Shown: piece by piece, positions 42,005 through 49,540 of the stretch
How the letters are laid out: every line of letters starts with the position of its first letter
Position numbering within the stretch: position 1 is the stretch's first letter
Assembly: GCA_903918755.1 (NCBI GenBank)
Contig: CAIXFN010000056.1
Coordinates: forward strand, 98,937-162,936
Reading direction: 5' to 3'
DNA: 64,000 bases
Source: an uncultured Pedosphaera sp.
GTDB lineage: Bacteria; Verrucomicrobiota; Verrucomicrobiia; Limisphaerales; Pedosphaeraceae
Position numbers and translations under genes: made by a program
Notes under the pieces: model-generated
What the model was told of the DNA's origin: nothing
Database searches by the model: none
The model's input: only the letters and a program-made list of their open reading frames with translations

Positions 42005-44485
42005 ATGCGTTACATCCGCGAACGAAGGGCGCATCCCGGCCCCGGTCCAGTCCCTGCACTCAAACGACAAAACCCGCCAATCGCCGATCCAACTCGATCA
42101 TCCAGTTTCCGAAGACGGCTGGCGCGCCGAATCACCACCGGCGGTTATCTCCTGCTGCTGCTGGCCGGTGCCACGTCCGGCCGAGCGCAGTCCCCTTCCT
42201 TCGCAGGGGACGCCCAGCATTCGGCAAATTACCCCGCCCCGGCCCAGGCGATCAGTTCGCTTCATTGGGTGACCAACACGGATTTATACAGTTCGGGGGA
42301 TTCAGCGCATTACGGGGCACCGCTCGTGACGGCGGCGAACACCCTGGTGTTGCCCCTGCGAACCAACGCAACGCGGTTCATGCTGAATGCCTTCGCTGCA
42401 GCCACCGGTCAGCGCAAATATTCCCTCGCCACGGATTATGTGCCACCGCCCTATAACTGGCTGCCCGTCTACCAACCGGTGCTTGCCACCAACAATCCGG
42501 GCACGCGCCTGTATTACGCCGGGGCCGGCGGCACGGTGTATTACGTGGACAATCCGGATAACGATACGCCGGGCATTCCGGTGCAATTGTGCCCCTACAC
42601 CAGCCTGGCGGCCTATCGCGCGAACAGTTCCGTCCTCAACAACAACGTGTATGTGAACACCGGCCTGGCGGCGGATACCAAGGGCGCAGTCTTTTTCGGG
42701 ATCCGGGTCCTGACCAATGGCACCGCCACGGTCACCACGAACACGCAAGGAGGATTTGCGCGGATTGATGCGGACGGCAGCAGCCGGTTTGTGACCGCCA
42801 TCACGGCCATCGCCGGGACCGGATCCATGGCCGCCACGCCGCCGCACAACGCAGCGCCGGCAATCAGCCTGGACGGCACAACCGTTTATGTGGCAGTGAA
42901 GTCGCTGGCCCCCCATACCACAAATTATCTGGTGGCGCTGGATAGCGCGACGCTCGCCACCAAACACCTGATCCCGCTGATCTCCCCCGTCCAGGGCACG
43001 CCGCTGGTCATCAACAGCGACTCCACCGCCTCCCCCACGGTAGGACCTGACGGGGATGTTTATTATGGCATGGTGGATGGCGATGCCCGGGGGTATTTGT
43101 TGCATTTTAACGCCGACCTCTCCGTTCGGAAAACGCCCTCGGGTTTTGGGTGGGACAACACGGCGGCCATTGTCCCCACGAACATGGTGCCGGGTTACAC
43201 CGGTCCCTCATCCTACCTGTTGCTGTGCAAATACAACAACTACGCCGCGCGGGCGGACGGGGATGGTGTGAACCGGATCGCGTTGCTGGATCCCAACGCG
43301 ACCGAGTTGGACGGTCACCCCACGGAATCCAAATTGGTGGAAATGCGGATCGTCCGCAGCGTGATCGGCTGCACCCCGGATACCGAGTATCTGAGTTCCA
43401 CCTATCCGCTGGCCGTCCGGGAATGGTGTGTGAACACGGTGGCGGTGAATCCGGCGACCATGAGCGTTTTTGCCGCCAGCGAGGACGGCCGGTTGTATCG
43501 GTGGAATCTGGCAGCCAATGCCTTGACGGAATGCGTGCGCCTGGGCGCCGCATTTGGCGAACCCTATGTGCCGAACGCGATTGGACCGGACGGCGTCGTT
43601 TATACTTTGAACGGCGGCCGGTTAATGGCGGTGGGCGGACCCGCCAATGTGGCGGTGGCCATCACCTCCTCCCAACCGGAACTCCGTACGTTTGTCGCCG
43701 GCCAGTCGGTGACCTTCACCGCCACGGTGAGCAACCTTAATACGGGCGGTCCTCTGCCCACGGGGACGGTGACTTTCATTGCGGAGACCTACAAAGGGCT
43801 GCTCCCGGTCACCAACATCCTGGCGGCGGTACCGCTGAGTAACGGACAGGCCAGCGTCACCACGACCGCGCTCCTGGCCGGCACCAACTATCTGGGCAAC
43901 CATTTCATCACCGCCAGCTACAGCGGCGACGCGAACCTGCCGGCGACCAGCGCCACGCTGGTTCAAAAAGTGCATGCCTTCGCCACCAGCACGCGGCTGG
44001 GGATGGCCACGATCTCCGCGGGCAGCCAACTGGTGTTGACGGCCACCGTCACCAGTCCAACGGTGACCACGAACCAGCCGAGTGGCATGGTATCGTTTTG
44101 GGACGGGCCGAACTGGATCGGGCAGATGCCGTTGCGAGCCAGTGGTACTGCCAGTTTTACCAATAGCGCACCGGTGGCAGGAAACCATACGTTTCTGGCG
44201 ACTTACGAATCTGACACCCACTTTGCCGCCAGCACCGGCGTCCTGGCGCCCCCGGCCCCGTTGTTAAGCGCGGGCCCGCTGTTTCCCAGCCTGGGACTGC
44301 AGTTGGAATTCTCCAATTTGTATGGCGGATCGTTCACGGTGCTGAGTTCCACCAATCTCCTGGTGCCACTGAGCAATTGGTCGGTGCTGGGGACCGCCAG
44401 CAATACTCAACCGGGGCTATTCCAATTCATCGACGCGGGCGCCACCAACCTGCCCGGCCGATTTTATCGGGTCCGCAACCCCTGA
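42005..44485 (+). CDS. Secreted beta-propeller and Ig-repeat protein with FYR-P-type C-terminus
   Basis: An 826-residue exported protein starting at ATG 42005, with a long basic n-region and a hydrophobic segment (ITTGGYLLLLLAGATSGRAQ) near residues 42-62. The N-terminal 500 residues have PQQ-like propeller character (VTAANTLVLPLRTNATRF; AISLDGTTVYVAVKSL; VGPDGDVYYGMVDGDARGYL; VFAASEDGRLYRWNLAAN). Two bacterial Ig-like (Big_3/5-type) repeats follow: about 555-655 (GTVTFIAETYKG, ITASYSGDANLPAT) and 656-745 (GMVSFWDGPNWIG, FLATYESDTHFAAS). The C-terminal 65 residues (FTVLSSTNLLVPLSNW, ending RFYRVRNP) match the shared C-terminal pattern. It is a likely surface or extracellular protein, with a heme protein encoded 20 bases downstream. 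Confidence 0.85.
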   Translation: MRYIRERRAHPGPGPVPALKRQNPPIADPTRSSSFRRRLARRITTGGYLLLLLAGATSGRAQSPSFAGDAQHSANYPAPAQAISSLHWVTNTDLYSSGDSAHYGAPLVTAANTLVLPLRTNATRFMLNAFAAATGQRKYSLATDYVPPPYNWLPVYQPVLATNNPGTRLYYAGAGGTVYYVDNPDNDTPGIPVQLCPYTSLAAYRANSSVLNNNVYVNTGLAADTKGAVFFGIRVLTNGTATVTTNTQGGFARIDADGSSRFVTAITAIAGTGSMAATPPHNAAPAISLDGTTVYVAVKSLAPHTTNYLVALDSATLATKHLIPLISPVQGTPLVINSDSTASPTVGPDGDVYYGMVDGDARGYLLHFNADLSVRKTPSGFGWDNTAAIVPTNMVPGYTGPSSYLLLCKYNNYAARADGDGVNRIALLDPNATELDGHPTESKLVEMRIVRSVIGCTPDTEYLSSTYPLAVREWCVNTVAVNPATMSVFAASEDGRLYRWNLAANALTECVRLGAAFGEPYVPNAIGPDGVVYTLNGGRLMAVGGPANVAVAITSSQPELRTFVAGQSVTFTATVSNLNTGGPLPTGTVTFIAETYKGLLPVTNILAAVPLSNGQASVTTTALLAGTNYLGNHFITASYSGDANLPATSATLVQKVHAFATSTRLGMATISAGSQLVLTATVTSPTVTTNQPSGMVSFWDGPNWIGQMPLRASGTASFTNSAPVAGNHTFLATYESDTHFAASTGVLAPPAPLLSAGPLFPSLGLQLEFSNLYGGSFTVLSSTNLLVPLSNWSVLGTASNTQPGLFQFIDAGATNLPGRFYRVRNP

Positions 44486-44505
44486 TCGGCGCCCCGCCAC
44501 CGATC

Positions 44506-45840
44506 ATGATCGCCACGAAAGCCAGGAACACCCTGAGATGGTGGCAACGTACCTGGTGGGTGGGGATGCTGGCCCTTCTTCCGGTTGGCCCGGTAATGGA
44601 AGCGCGGTCACAATCACTGTCCACCCTGGATGAAACCGCGGAGAGCATCATTCATTATGATGCCGCGGAAGGTCGGACTGATCCCATTGCCGGTCTGGAA
44701 GCGCGGCTGACGAACGCAACCGCCAAGCTGACTTATGACTCCAAGCGGGGATACCTGCCGGCATTGTTGGAGGCGCTAAAGATTCCCGTGGCTTCGCAGG
44801 GATTGGTGTTTTCCAAGACCAGTTCCCAGCGGGATCGAATCAGTCCGCGAACGCCCCGAGCGATCTATTTTAATGATGAGGTCGCCGTGGGCTGGGTTCC
44901 GGGCGGCCAAGTGGTGGAGATTGCCGCGATGGATCCGCAACGCGGGCTGATGTTCTATCATCTGGAACAAAATCCGGCCGGGCCGCCCCGTTTCACCCGG
45001 GGTGACGACTGCATGCGGTGCCACCTGGATCGCCGCACCCTTAATGTTCCCGGCTGGTTGGTGCGGTCCACGTATACCGCGCCGGACGGCAGTCCACTGG
45101 CCATGGTCCCGGGGTTCATCAATGGCCACAATTCCGCCCTCGCCGAGCGCTGGGGCGGTTGGTACGTGACCGGTCTTGCCGCGGGAGACAGCCACTTAGG
45201 AAACCTGCTGACCGGCGGGGCGGAACTCTTAACCGCGGCGAGCAATCCCAACCGGAATTTGACCAACCTGGATTCGCTGGTGGACACCCGACCCTACCTG
45301 GCGCCCGGGAGCGACATCGTCGCGCTGATGGTGCTGGAGCACCAGTCCCGCCTGTACAACCTGCTGATCCATGCCAATTATGAGGCGCGCTATGCCCGCG
45401 ACTGGCCCGCGAACACCGCGGGTGGCGGCCCCCCCGCATGGGCGCGTCGGCGGATTGAAATGGCGGGCGAAATGTTGCTGGAATACCTGCTTTTTCGCGA
45501 TGAAGCGCCGCTGCATGGCCGCGTGACGGGCACGCCGGAATTCACGGAGGCCTTTCAAAGGGCCGGACCACAAGATTCCCGGGGACGGTCGCTCCGAGAG
45601 TTTGACCTCCAGACGCGGCTCTTCCGCCACCCGTGTAGCTACCTGGTTTATTCCCCGGCGTTTGACGCCTTGCCGGGGGAAATGAAGACTTATGTCTGGA
45701 CCCGATTGGCCCAAATTCTGCAGGGAAGCGACACCAGCGGCGTATTCAACTCGCTGAGTGAAGGCGAGCGGACAGCGATTCGGGAGATATTGCGCGAAAC
45801 CAAGCCCGAATTTGCGGCCTACTGCCCGGCGGCCAAATAA
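44506..45840 (+). CDS. Secreted single-heme protein of unknown function
   Basis: A 444-residue exported protein. ATG 44506 is preferred because a signal segment follows (WWVGMLALLPVGPVMEARSQ); the frame upstream is shadow of the preceding gene. One c-type heme motif, CMRCH, begins at C169, in the phrase FTRGDDCMRCHLDRRTLNVPG. Further notable phrases are GHNSALAERWGGWYVTG and CSYLVYSPAFDALPGEMKTYV. These look like a conserved family, but I cannot name its function. It lies only 20 bases after the Ig-repeat gene and is likely co-transcribed with it; it may serve as a redox protein on the outside of the cell. Confidence 0.8.
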   Translation: MIATKARNTLRWWQRTWWVGMLALLPVGPVMEARSQSLSTLDETAESIIHYDAAEGRTDPIAGLEARLTNATAKLTYDSKRGYLPALLEALKIPVASQGLVFSKTSSQRDRISPRTPRAIYFNDEVAVGWVPGGQVVEIAAMDPQRGLMFYHLEQNPAGPPRFTRGDDCMRCHLDRRTLNVPGWLVRSTYTAPDGSPLAMVPGFINGHNSALAERWGGWYVTGLAAGDSHLGNLLTGGAELLTAASNPNRNLTNLDSLVDTRPYLAPGSDIVALMVLEHQSRLYNLLIHANYEARYARDWPANTAGGGPPAWARRRIEMAGEMLLEYLLFRDEAPLHGRVTGTPEFTEAFQRAGPQDSRGRSLREFDLQTRLFRHPCSYLVYSPAFDALPGEMKTYVWTRLAQILQGSDTSGVFNSLSEGERTAIREILRETKPEFAAYCPAAK

Positions 45841-45863
45841 GCTTTCCGGGCGAAAATTTCCAT

Positions 45864-45891
45864 TTGACACCGCATCGCGCTATGTTAATTT
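45864..45891 (+). promoter_or_regulatory. Candidate sigma-70-type promoter of the GbsR-like operon
   Basis: TTGACA (45864-45869) is a perfect -35 hexamer, followed after 16 bases by TAATTT (45886-45891), a fair -10. The -10 overlaps the left arm of the palindrome at 45888-45907, and the start site would fall inside the palindrome, so bound regulator should block transcription. Confidence 0.6.
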
Positions 45892-45907
45892 CTGTATAGA
45901 CAGAAAT
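45888..45907. promoter_or_regulatory. Perfect palindromic operator ATTTCTGT-N4-ACAGAAAT
   Basis: Eight-base arms ATTTCTGT (45888-45895) and ACAGAAAT (45900-45907) around ATAG pair perfectly. It lies nine bases upstream of the regulator's ATG and covers the predicted -10 and start site. A copy with one mismatch and the same spacing is at 46464-46483, so both are probably bound by the regulator encoded at 45917. Confidence 0.75.
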
Positions 45908-45916
45908 AGAAGAAAC

Positions 45917-46447
45917 ATGGCCACACTGACGCCAATCCAGGAAAAGTTCATCCTCCACTGGGGGGAGATGGGAACCCGTTGGGGCATCAACCGGACGGTA
46001 GCCCAGATTCACGCGCTGCTGTTCATCTCCCCCAAGCCGTTGCCAGCGGAGGAGATCGCCGAGACCTTGTCGGTCGCCCGTTCCAACGTCAGTAACAGTC
46101 TCAAGGAATTGCAAGGCTGGGGAATTGTGAAATTGGTGCATGTGATGGGGGATAAGCGGGATCATTTTGAATCGTTGAAAGATGTGTGGGAGATGTTCCG
46201 GCATGTGGCCGATGAACGGAAACGCCGGGAAATCGACCCGACCCTGGCCATGCTCCGGGAATGTCTGGCGGCCGCGGGCGAGGAAAAGGACGCCCACATC
46301 CGGGAGCGTCTGGGGGCATTGCAGGAATTCTTTGTCACCACCACCTCGTGGTACGATGTGGTCAGGCAATGGCCGGCCAGCGCGCTGGCGAAATTCGCCA
46401 AACTCGGGGACAAAGCCTTGAAATTATTCACCGGTCCGCGGGCGTAA
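45917..46447 (+). CDS. GbsR/MarR-family transcriptional regulator
   Basis: A 176-residue regulator. ATG 45917 is chosen because AGAAGA precedes it and family similarity starts there (ATLTPIQEKFILHWGEMGTRWGINRTVAQIH). The winged helix-turn-helix is at about residues 27-80 (LLFISPKPLPAEEIAETLSV; ARSNVSNSLKELQGWGIVKL), followed by a beta-wing (VMGDKRDHFESL) and a helical tail. GbsR-type proteins usually repress and respond to small molecules such as choline or other ligands; the ligand here is unknown. Its own promoter carries a perfect palindrome and a second copy precedes the next gene, pointing to autoregulation and control of the six-gene operon that it starts. Confidence 0.92.
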   Translation: MATLTPIQEKFILHWGEMGTRWGINRTVAQIHALLFISPKPLPAEEIAETLSVARSNVSNSLKELQGWGIVKLVHVMGDKRDHFESLKDVWEMFRHVADERKRREIDPTLAMLRECLAAAGEEKDAHIRERLGALQEFFVTTTSWYDVVRQWPASALAKFAKLGDKALKLFTGPRA

Positions 46448-46463
46448 ATTTTTTTAACCCACT

Positions 46464-46483
46464 ATTTCTGTGCCTACTGAAAT
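46464..46483. promoter_or_regulatory. Second palindromic operator, overlapping start of DCC-type gene
   Basis: ATTTCTGT (46464-46471), GCCT, ACTGAAAT (46476-46483): same arms and same four-base gap as the site at 45888, with one mismatch. It covers the GTG start codon of the next gene. Binding could block an internal promoter or form a roadblock or loop with the first site. Confidence 0.7.
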
Positions 46484-46910
46484 AACAGACAATAACAGCG
46501 GAATAATCCTCTACGATGGCCAATGCGGTTTCTGCCGGGGGTGGGTGGCGCGGGGCTACCGAATGCTGCGGGGAAAGGGATTCCGGCTGGCCAGTTTCCA
46601 TGAACCCTGGGTGCGGGAGCGCCATAATTTCGACAGCGCCACCGGACCGGCGGAAATGTGCCTGGTCAAGCGCGATGGGACCGTGCTGGGCGGGGCGGAC
46701 GCGCTACTGGAAATTGCCCGCGCTTACTGGTGGGCACGACCGCTGGTTTGGTTTGCGCAATTGCCCGGGGTGCGTTCGGCGTTGCGGGCGGGCTACCGCT
46801 GGGTGGCCCGGCACCGGCATCAGCTCGGTGGCACCTGCGCGGTGCCGGGCCATTCGCCGGAGCATTTGCCGGAACAAAGCCGAACCAGCGGATTTTTTGA
46901 ACTGCCGTAA
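46470..46910 (+). CDS. DCC1-like thiol-disulfide oxidoreductase family protein (DUF393)
   Basis: A 146-residue protein with the family's hallmark near the start, LYDGQCGFCRGWV (D-x2-C-x2-C), at about residues 14-26. Further conserved phrases are RLASFHEPW, AEMCLVKRDGTVLGGADALLEIAR and a C-terminal RYRWVARHRHQL-like basic stretch. The family is annotated as thiol-disulfide oxidoreductase-like, but its substrates are mostly unknown. The start is GTG 46470; no ribosome-binding site is seen, so leaderless translation or coupling to the gene before is possible. The start codon lies within the second palindrome. It lies 22 bases after the regulator and 15 before the acyltransferase-like gene. Confidence 0.88.
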   Translation: MPTEITDNNSGIILYDGQCGFCRGWVARGYRMLRGKGFRLASFHEPWVRERHNFDSATGPAEMCLVKRDGTVLGGADALLEIARAYWWARPLVWFAQLPGVRSALRAGYRWVARHRHQLGGTCAVPGHSPEHLPEQSRTSGFFELP

Positions 46911-46925
46911 AATAGTCCCCGCCCC

Positions 46926-47858
46926 ATGAATATCCTCCGGCAAACAACCTTTGGCCCCACGGACCGCCGGATGGGAGAAACCGGATCAAGCCCGTGGCGC
47001 GGAGGGCTTCCTTTTCTGCTGCTGATCGTCAGCGTGGCGGCCTTGCGCCCGGTGATGGTGCCGTGGGTGTTTATGTGGGCTTTGGCTGGGGCCATGTTTC
47101 TGGAGTGCAAGTGGGTGGCTCTGCGAGTGGAAGGAGTGGACAGGATGGAAGGGGTGTCGTGGGGTCGCCGGGTGGCTTGGTATTTCGGCTGGCCGGGACT
47201 TGATGCGGCGGCGTTCTTCGCCAAAGGCAAAAAAGTTGCGCCTCCCGGTCGCAGCAAGTGGTTATGGGCGGTGGCCAAGATTGGTTTTGGTGGGGTCATG
47301 CTCTGGCTGGTCATCCCGCGCGTGCCGGCCAGTCAGCCGCTGGTGGCGGGTTGGTGCGGGTTGATCGGGCTCGGCTTCCTCCTGCATTTTGGTGGATTCC
47401 ACCTATTGGCCCTGGCCTGGCAGCAGCACGGCGTCGATGCCCAGCCACTGATGCGGGCGCCGATTGCGGCAACCTCGCTGGGGGACTTTTGGGGACGCCG
47501 CTGGAATACCGCGTTCAGCCACCTGGCCGAGAAGACCCTGTTTCAACCATTCCGGCGGGCGCTGGGTGTAATCGGCGCAACGATGCTGGTGTTCGCCGTC
47601 TCGGGGCTGGTCCATGAATTGGCCATCTCCTTGCCCGCCCGCGGCGGTTATGGGGGGCCGACCGGTTACTTCCTCTGGCAGGGTGCCGGAGTACTTCTGG
47701 AACGTTCGCCAACCGGCCGGGCACTGCAATTGCGCCAGGGCCTCCGGGGACGACTTTTTGCGCTAGCCTGGGTCACGCTGCCGTTGGGTTGGCTGTTTCA
47801 CGCCCCATTTCTGGACCGGGTGATCCTACCCTGCTTGCGCGCGCTGAAGGCTGGGTAA
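46926..47858 (+). CDS. Wax synthase-like membrane-bound O-acyltransferase (MBOAT_2 type)
   Basis: A 310-residue polytopic membrane protein with roughly seven hydrophobic helices (PFLLLIVSVAALRPVMVPW; GFGGVMLWLVIPRV; LVAGWCGLIGLGFLLHF; GVIGATMLVFAVSGL). The diagnostic stretch SLGDFWGRRWNTAFSHL, followed by FAVSGLVHELAIS with the conserved histidine, matches the wax synthase/long-chain-alcohol acyltransferase branch of MBOAT proteins. It may transfer an acyl group to an alcohol or other hydroxyl acceptor in the membrane; neither donor nor acceptor is shown by sequence. It sits in the tight operon, 15 bases from both neighbours. Confidence 0.85.
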   Translation: MNILRQTTFGPTDRRMGETGSSPWRGGLPFLLLIVSVAALRPVMVPWVFMWALAGAMFLECKWVALRVEGVDRMEGVSWGRRVAWYFGWPGLDAAAFFAKGKKVAPPGRSKWLWAVAKIGFGGVMLWLVIPRVPASQPLVAGWCGLIGLGFLLHFGGFHLLALAWQQHGVDAQPLMRAPIAATSLGDFWGRRWNTAFSHLAEKTLFQPFRRALGVIGATMLVFAVSGLVHELAISLPARGGYGGPTGYFLWQGAGVLLERSPTGRALQLRQGLRGRLFALAWVTLPLGWLFHAPFLDRVILPCLRALKAG

Positions 47859-47873
47859 ACGAAGGCAAAGCAA

Positions 47874-48284
47874 ATGAACCTACTCCTGGAAAACTGTCTC
47901 CGCCTCGGCGGTGCCGTCCACTTCGCCATTCTGCTGGCCAGCGTGCAGGTGCCGCGGGTGCTGGATTGGCGGTGCCAACTGGCGTTGCTGACGCCGTTTC
48001 TGCGGCGGTTGTTCTGGGTCTACGGCGTTTTCATCGTGCTGGTGATCGTGGGTTTCGGAACCCTCAGCCTCGTGTGCAGCGGCGAACTGGCCAGCCGCAC
48101 GCCGCTGGCCCGGGCGGTGTGCGCCTTCATCGCCGTCTTTTGGTTGGCCCGGCTTGCGGTGCAGTTTTGGGTCTTCGACGCCCGTCCTTACCTCACCACC
48201 CGGTTATATCGGTGGGGTTATCAGGCTTTGACCCTGGCCTTTGCTTACTTAACGTTCGTTTACGGCTGGGCCGCCAGCTTATGA
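47874..48284 (+). CDS. Four-helix membrane protein, first of a homologous pair
   Basis: A 136-residue integral membrane protein I cannot name. Four hydrophobic helices are visible at about residues 11-28, 45-68, 83-103 and 112-132 (GGAVHFAILLASVQVP; VYGVFIVLVIVGFGTLSLV; AFIAVFWLARLAVQFWVFD; LTLAFAYLTFVYGWAA). Its layout and phrases such as AVFWLARLAVQF and a terminal YGW match the next gene's product (AVFWGLRTVLQV; LIYALAA), so the two are probably tandem duplicates. The stop overlaps the next start (ATGA). Confidence 0.8.
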   Translation: MNLLLENCLRLGGAVHFAILLASVQVPRVLDWRCQLALLTPFLRRLFWVYGVFIVLVIVGFGTLSLVCSGELASRTPLARAVCAFIAVFWLARLAVQFWVFDARPYLTTRLYRWGYQALTLAFAYLTFVYGWAASL

Positions 48285-48700
48285 TTCCAAGCAACCATTC
48301 CCTCAGCCTGGCCTTGCAGGCCGCCGCGCTCCTGCAATTCGTGATCGCGCTCGTCAACCTGGGCCTGGAAAACATCCTCGGGTGGCGCGCCGAAATGGCC
48401 CGGATGCCATTACTTCTCCGCGAGGTCCACCGGGTTCATTCCTGGTTTATTTCCGTGACCGTCGGCTTGTTCGCCTTGCTGACCTGGCGTTTTGCGGCCG
48501 AACTCGCGGCGGGAGGGAATCCCATCGGATGCTGGTTGGTGGGAGGGATCGCCGTGTTTTGGGGCCTGCGGACCGTTTTACAGGTCACTTATTACAGCGC
48601 CAGCCATTGGCGGGGCAAACCCGGCCGGACTTTGCTGCATTTGGCCTGCCTGGTCGCTTATGGCGGCCTCACCTTGATTTACGCCCTGGCCGCGAGATAA
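48281..48700 (+). CDS. Four-helix membrane protein, second of a homologous pair
   Basis: A 139-residue integral membrane protein starting at the ATG that overlaps the previous stop by four bases. Four hydrophobic helices are visible (ALQAAALLQFVIALVNLGL; WFISVTVGLFALLTWRFAA; CWLVGGIAVFWGLRTVLQV; LLHLACLVAYGGLTLIYAL). A histidine-containing loop, LLLREVHRVHSWF, could bind a ligand, but no motif is recognised. With its twin it may form a heterodimeric membrane complex; this is an inference from tandem homology and coupling. Confidence 0.8.
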   Translation: MIPSNHSLSLALQAAALLQFVIALVNLGLENILGWRAEMARMPLLLREVHRVHSWFISVTVGLFALLTWRFAAELAAGGNPIGCWLVGGIAVFWGLRTVLQVTYYSASHWRGKPGRTLLHLACLVAYGGLTLIYALAAR

Positions 48701-48739
48701 ACGTTGCAGAAAATCACCCGTGGCTGGGAGTTCGCGCTT

Positions 48740-49540
48740 ATGGACACCATCACTGCAAAGTCCGGGCAAACGCCGCGCACGGAAACCAATCAAGCTGACA
48801 GGCGGTTCCGAGTGCTGAATCCAGGCGCAACGTGGTTCCGGAGTGATTGGTCGCGGGCGTTGTTCATCCACTACGAAGTGGAGGCCGCCCTGCTCCAGCC
48901 CTTCGTTCCGTTTGAACTGGATTTATGGCAAGGGCGGGCGCTCATTAGTCTCGTAGCCTTTACCATGCGGCGGTTGCGCCCCCACCGGGGCGGGGCCGCC
49001 ATGGAATGGCTGTTCCGGCCCATTGCCACCCACGGCCTGCTGAATTTGCGAACTTACGTACGGGGGTCGCAGGAATCGGGGATCTACTTCCTGGCGGAAT
49101 GGATCCCGAACCGGCTCAGTTGCTGGCTGGGTCCGTTGACCTATGGCTTACCGTATCGACTGGGAGCGTTGGACTACCAGCATGCGCACGAATCCGGGGA
49201 ACTGGGTGGGAGGGTCCAGGTGGATGGGGCCAGTTTCGCCTACGAAGCCGAATTCAGGGCCGCAGAATCGTTCCAACCCGCCGGTCCCGGTTCACTGGGT
49301 GAGTTCGCCTCGGAGCGCTATACCGCGTTTACCGGGAAAGGGCGAATCCGCCGCTGCTTTCACATCGCGCACGCAGCCTGGCCGCAACGGGAAGTATCCG
49401 TAAAGGTCACGGACGATTCACTCTTGCGCCAGGGGCAACCCTGGTTTGCGGGAGCCCGGTTCGCCGGGGCGCACTATTCACCCGGCGTAACCGAGGTGTG
49501 GATGAGCCGACCTCGCTGGCTCGGGGGGCTCAGGGTTTGA
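48740..49540 (+). CDS. DUF2071 (YqjF-like) family protein
   Basis: A 266-residue protein starting at ATG 48740; a TTG at 48704, three bases after the previous stop, would add 12 residues. The DUF2071 pattern is visible: WSRALFIHYEVEAALLQPFV, PFELDLWQGRALISLVAFTM, LNLRTYVRG and GIYFLAEWIPN. The family's fold relates to acetoacetate decarboxylase-like proteins, but its function is unknown. It is the last gene of the operon and its end overlaps the end of the convergent fucosidase gene by 11 bases. Confidence 0.88.
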   Translation: MDTITAKSGQTPRTETNQADRRFRVLNPGATWFRSDWSRALFIHYEVEAALLQPFVPFELDLWQGRALISLVAFTMRRLRPHRGGAAMEWLFRPIATHGLLNLRTYVRGSQESGIYFLAEWIPNRLSCWLGPLTYGLPYRLGALDYQHAHESGELGGRVQVDGASFAYEAEFRAAESFQPAGPGSLGEFASERYTAFTGKGRIRRCFHIAHAAWPQREVSVKVTDDSLLRQGQPWFAGARFAGAHYSPGVTEVWMSRPRWLGGLRV

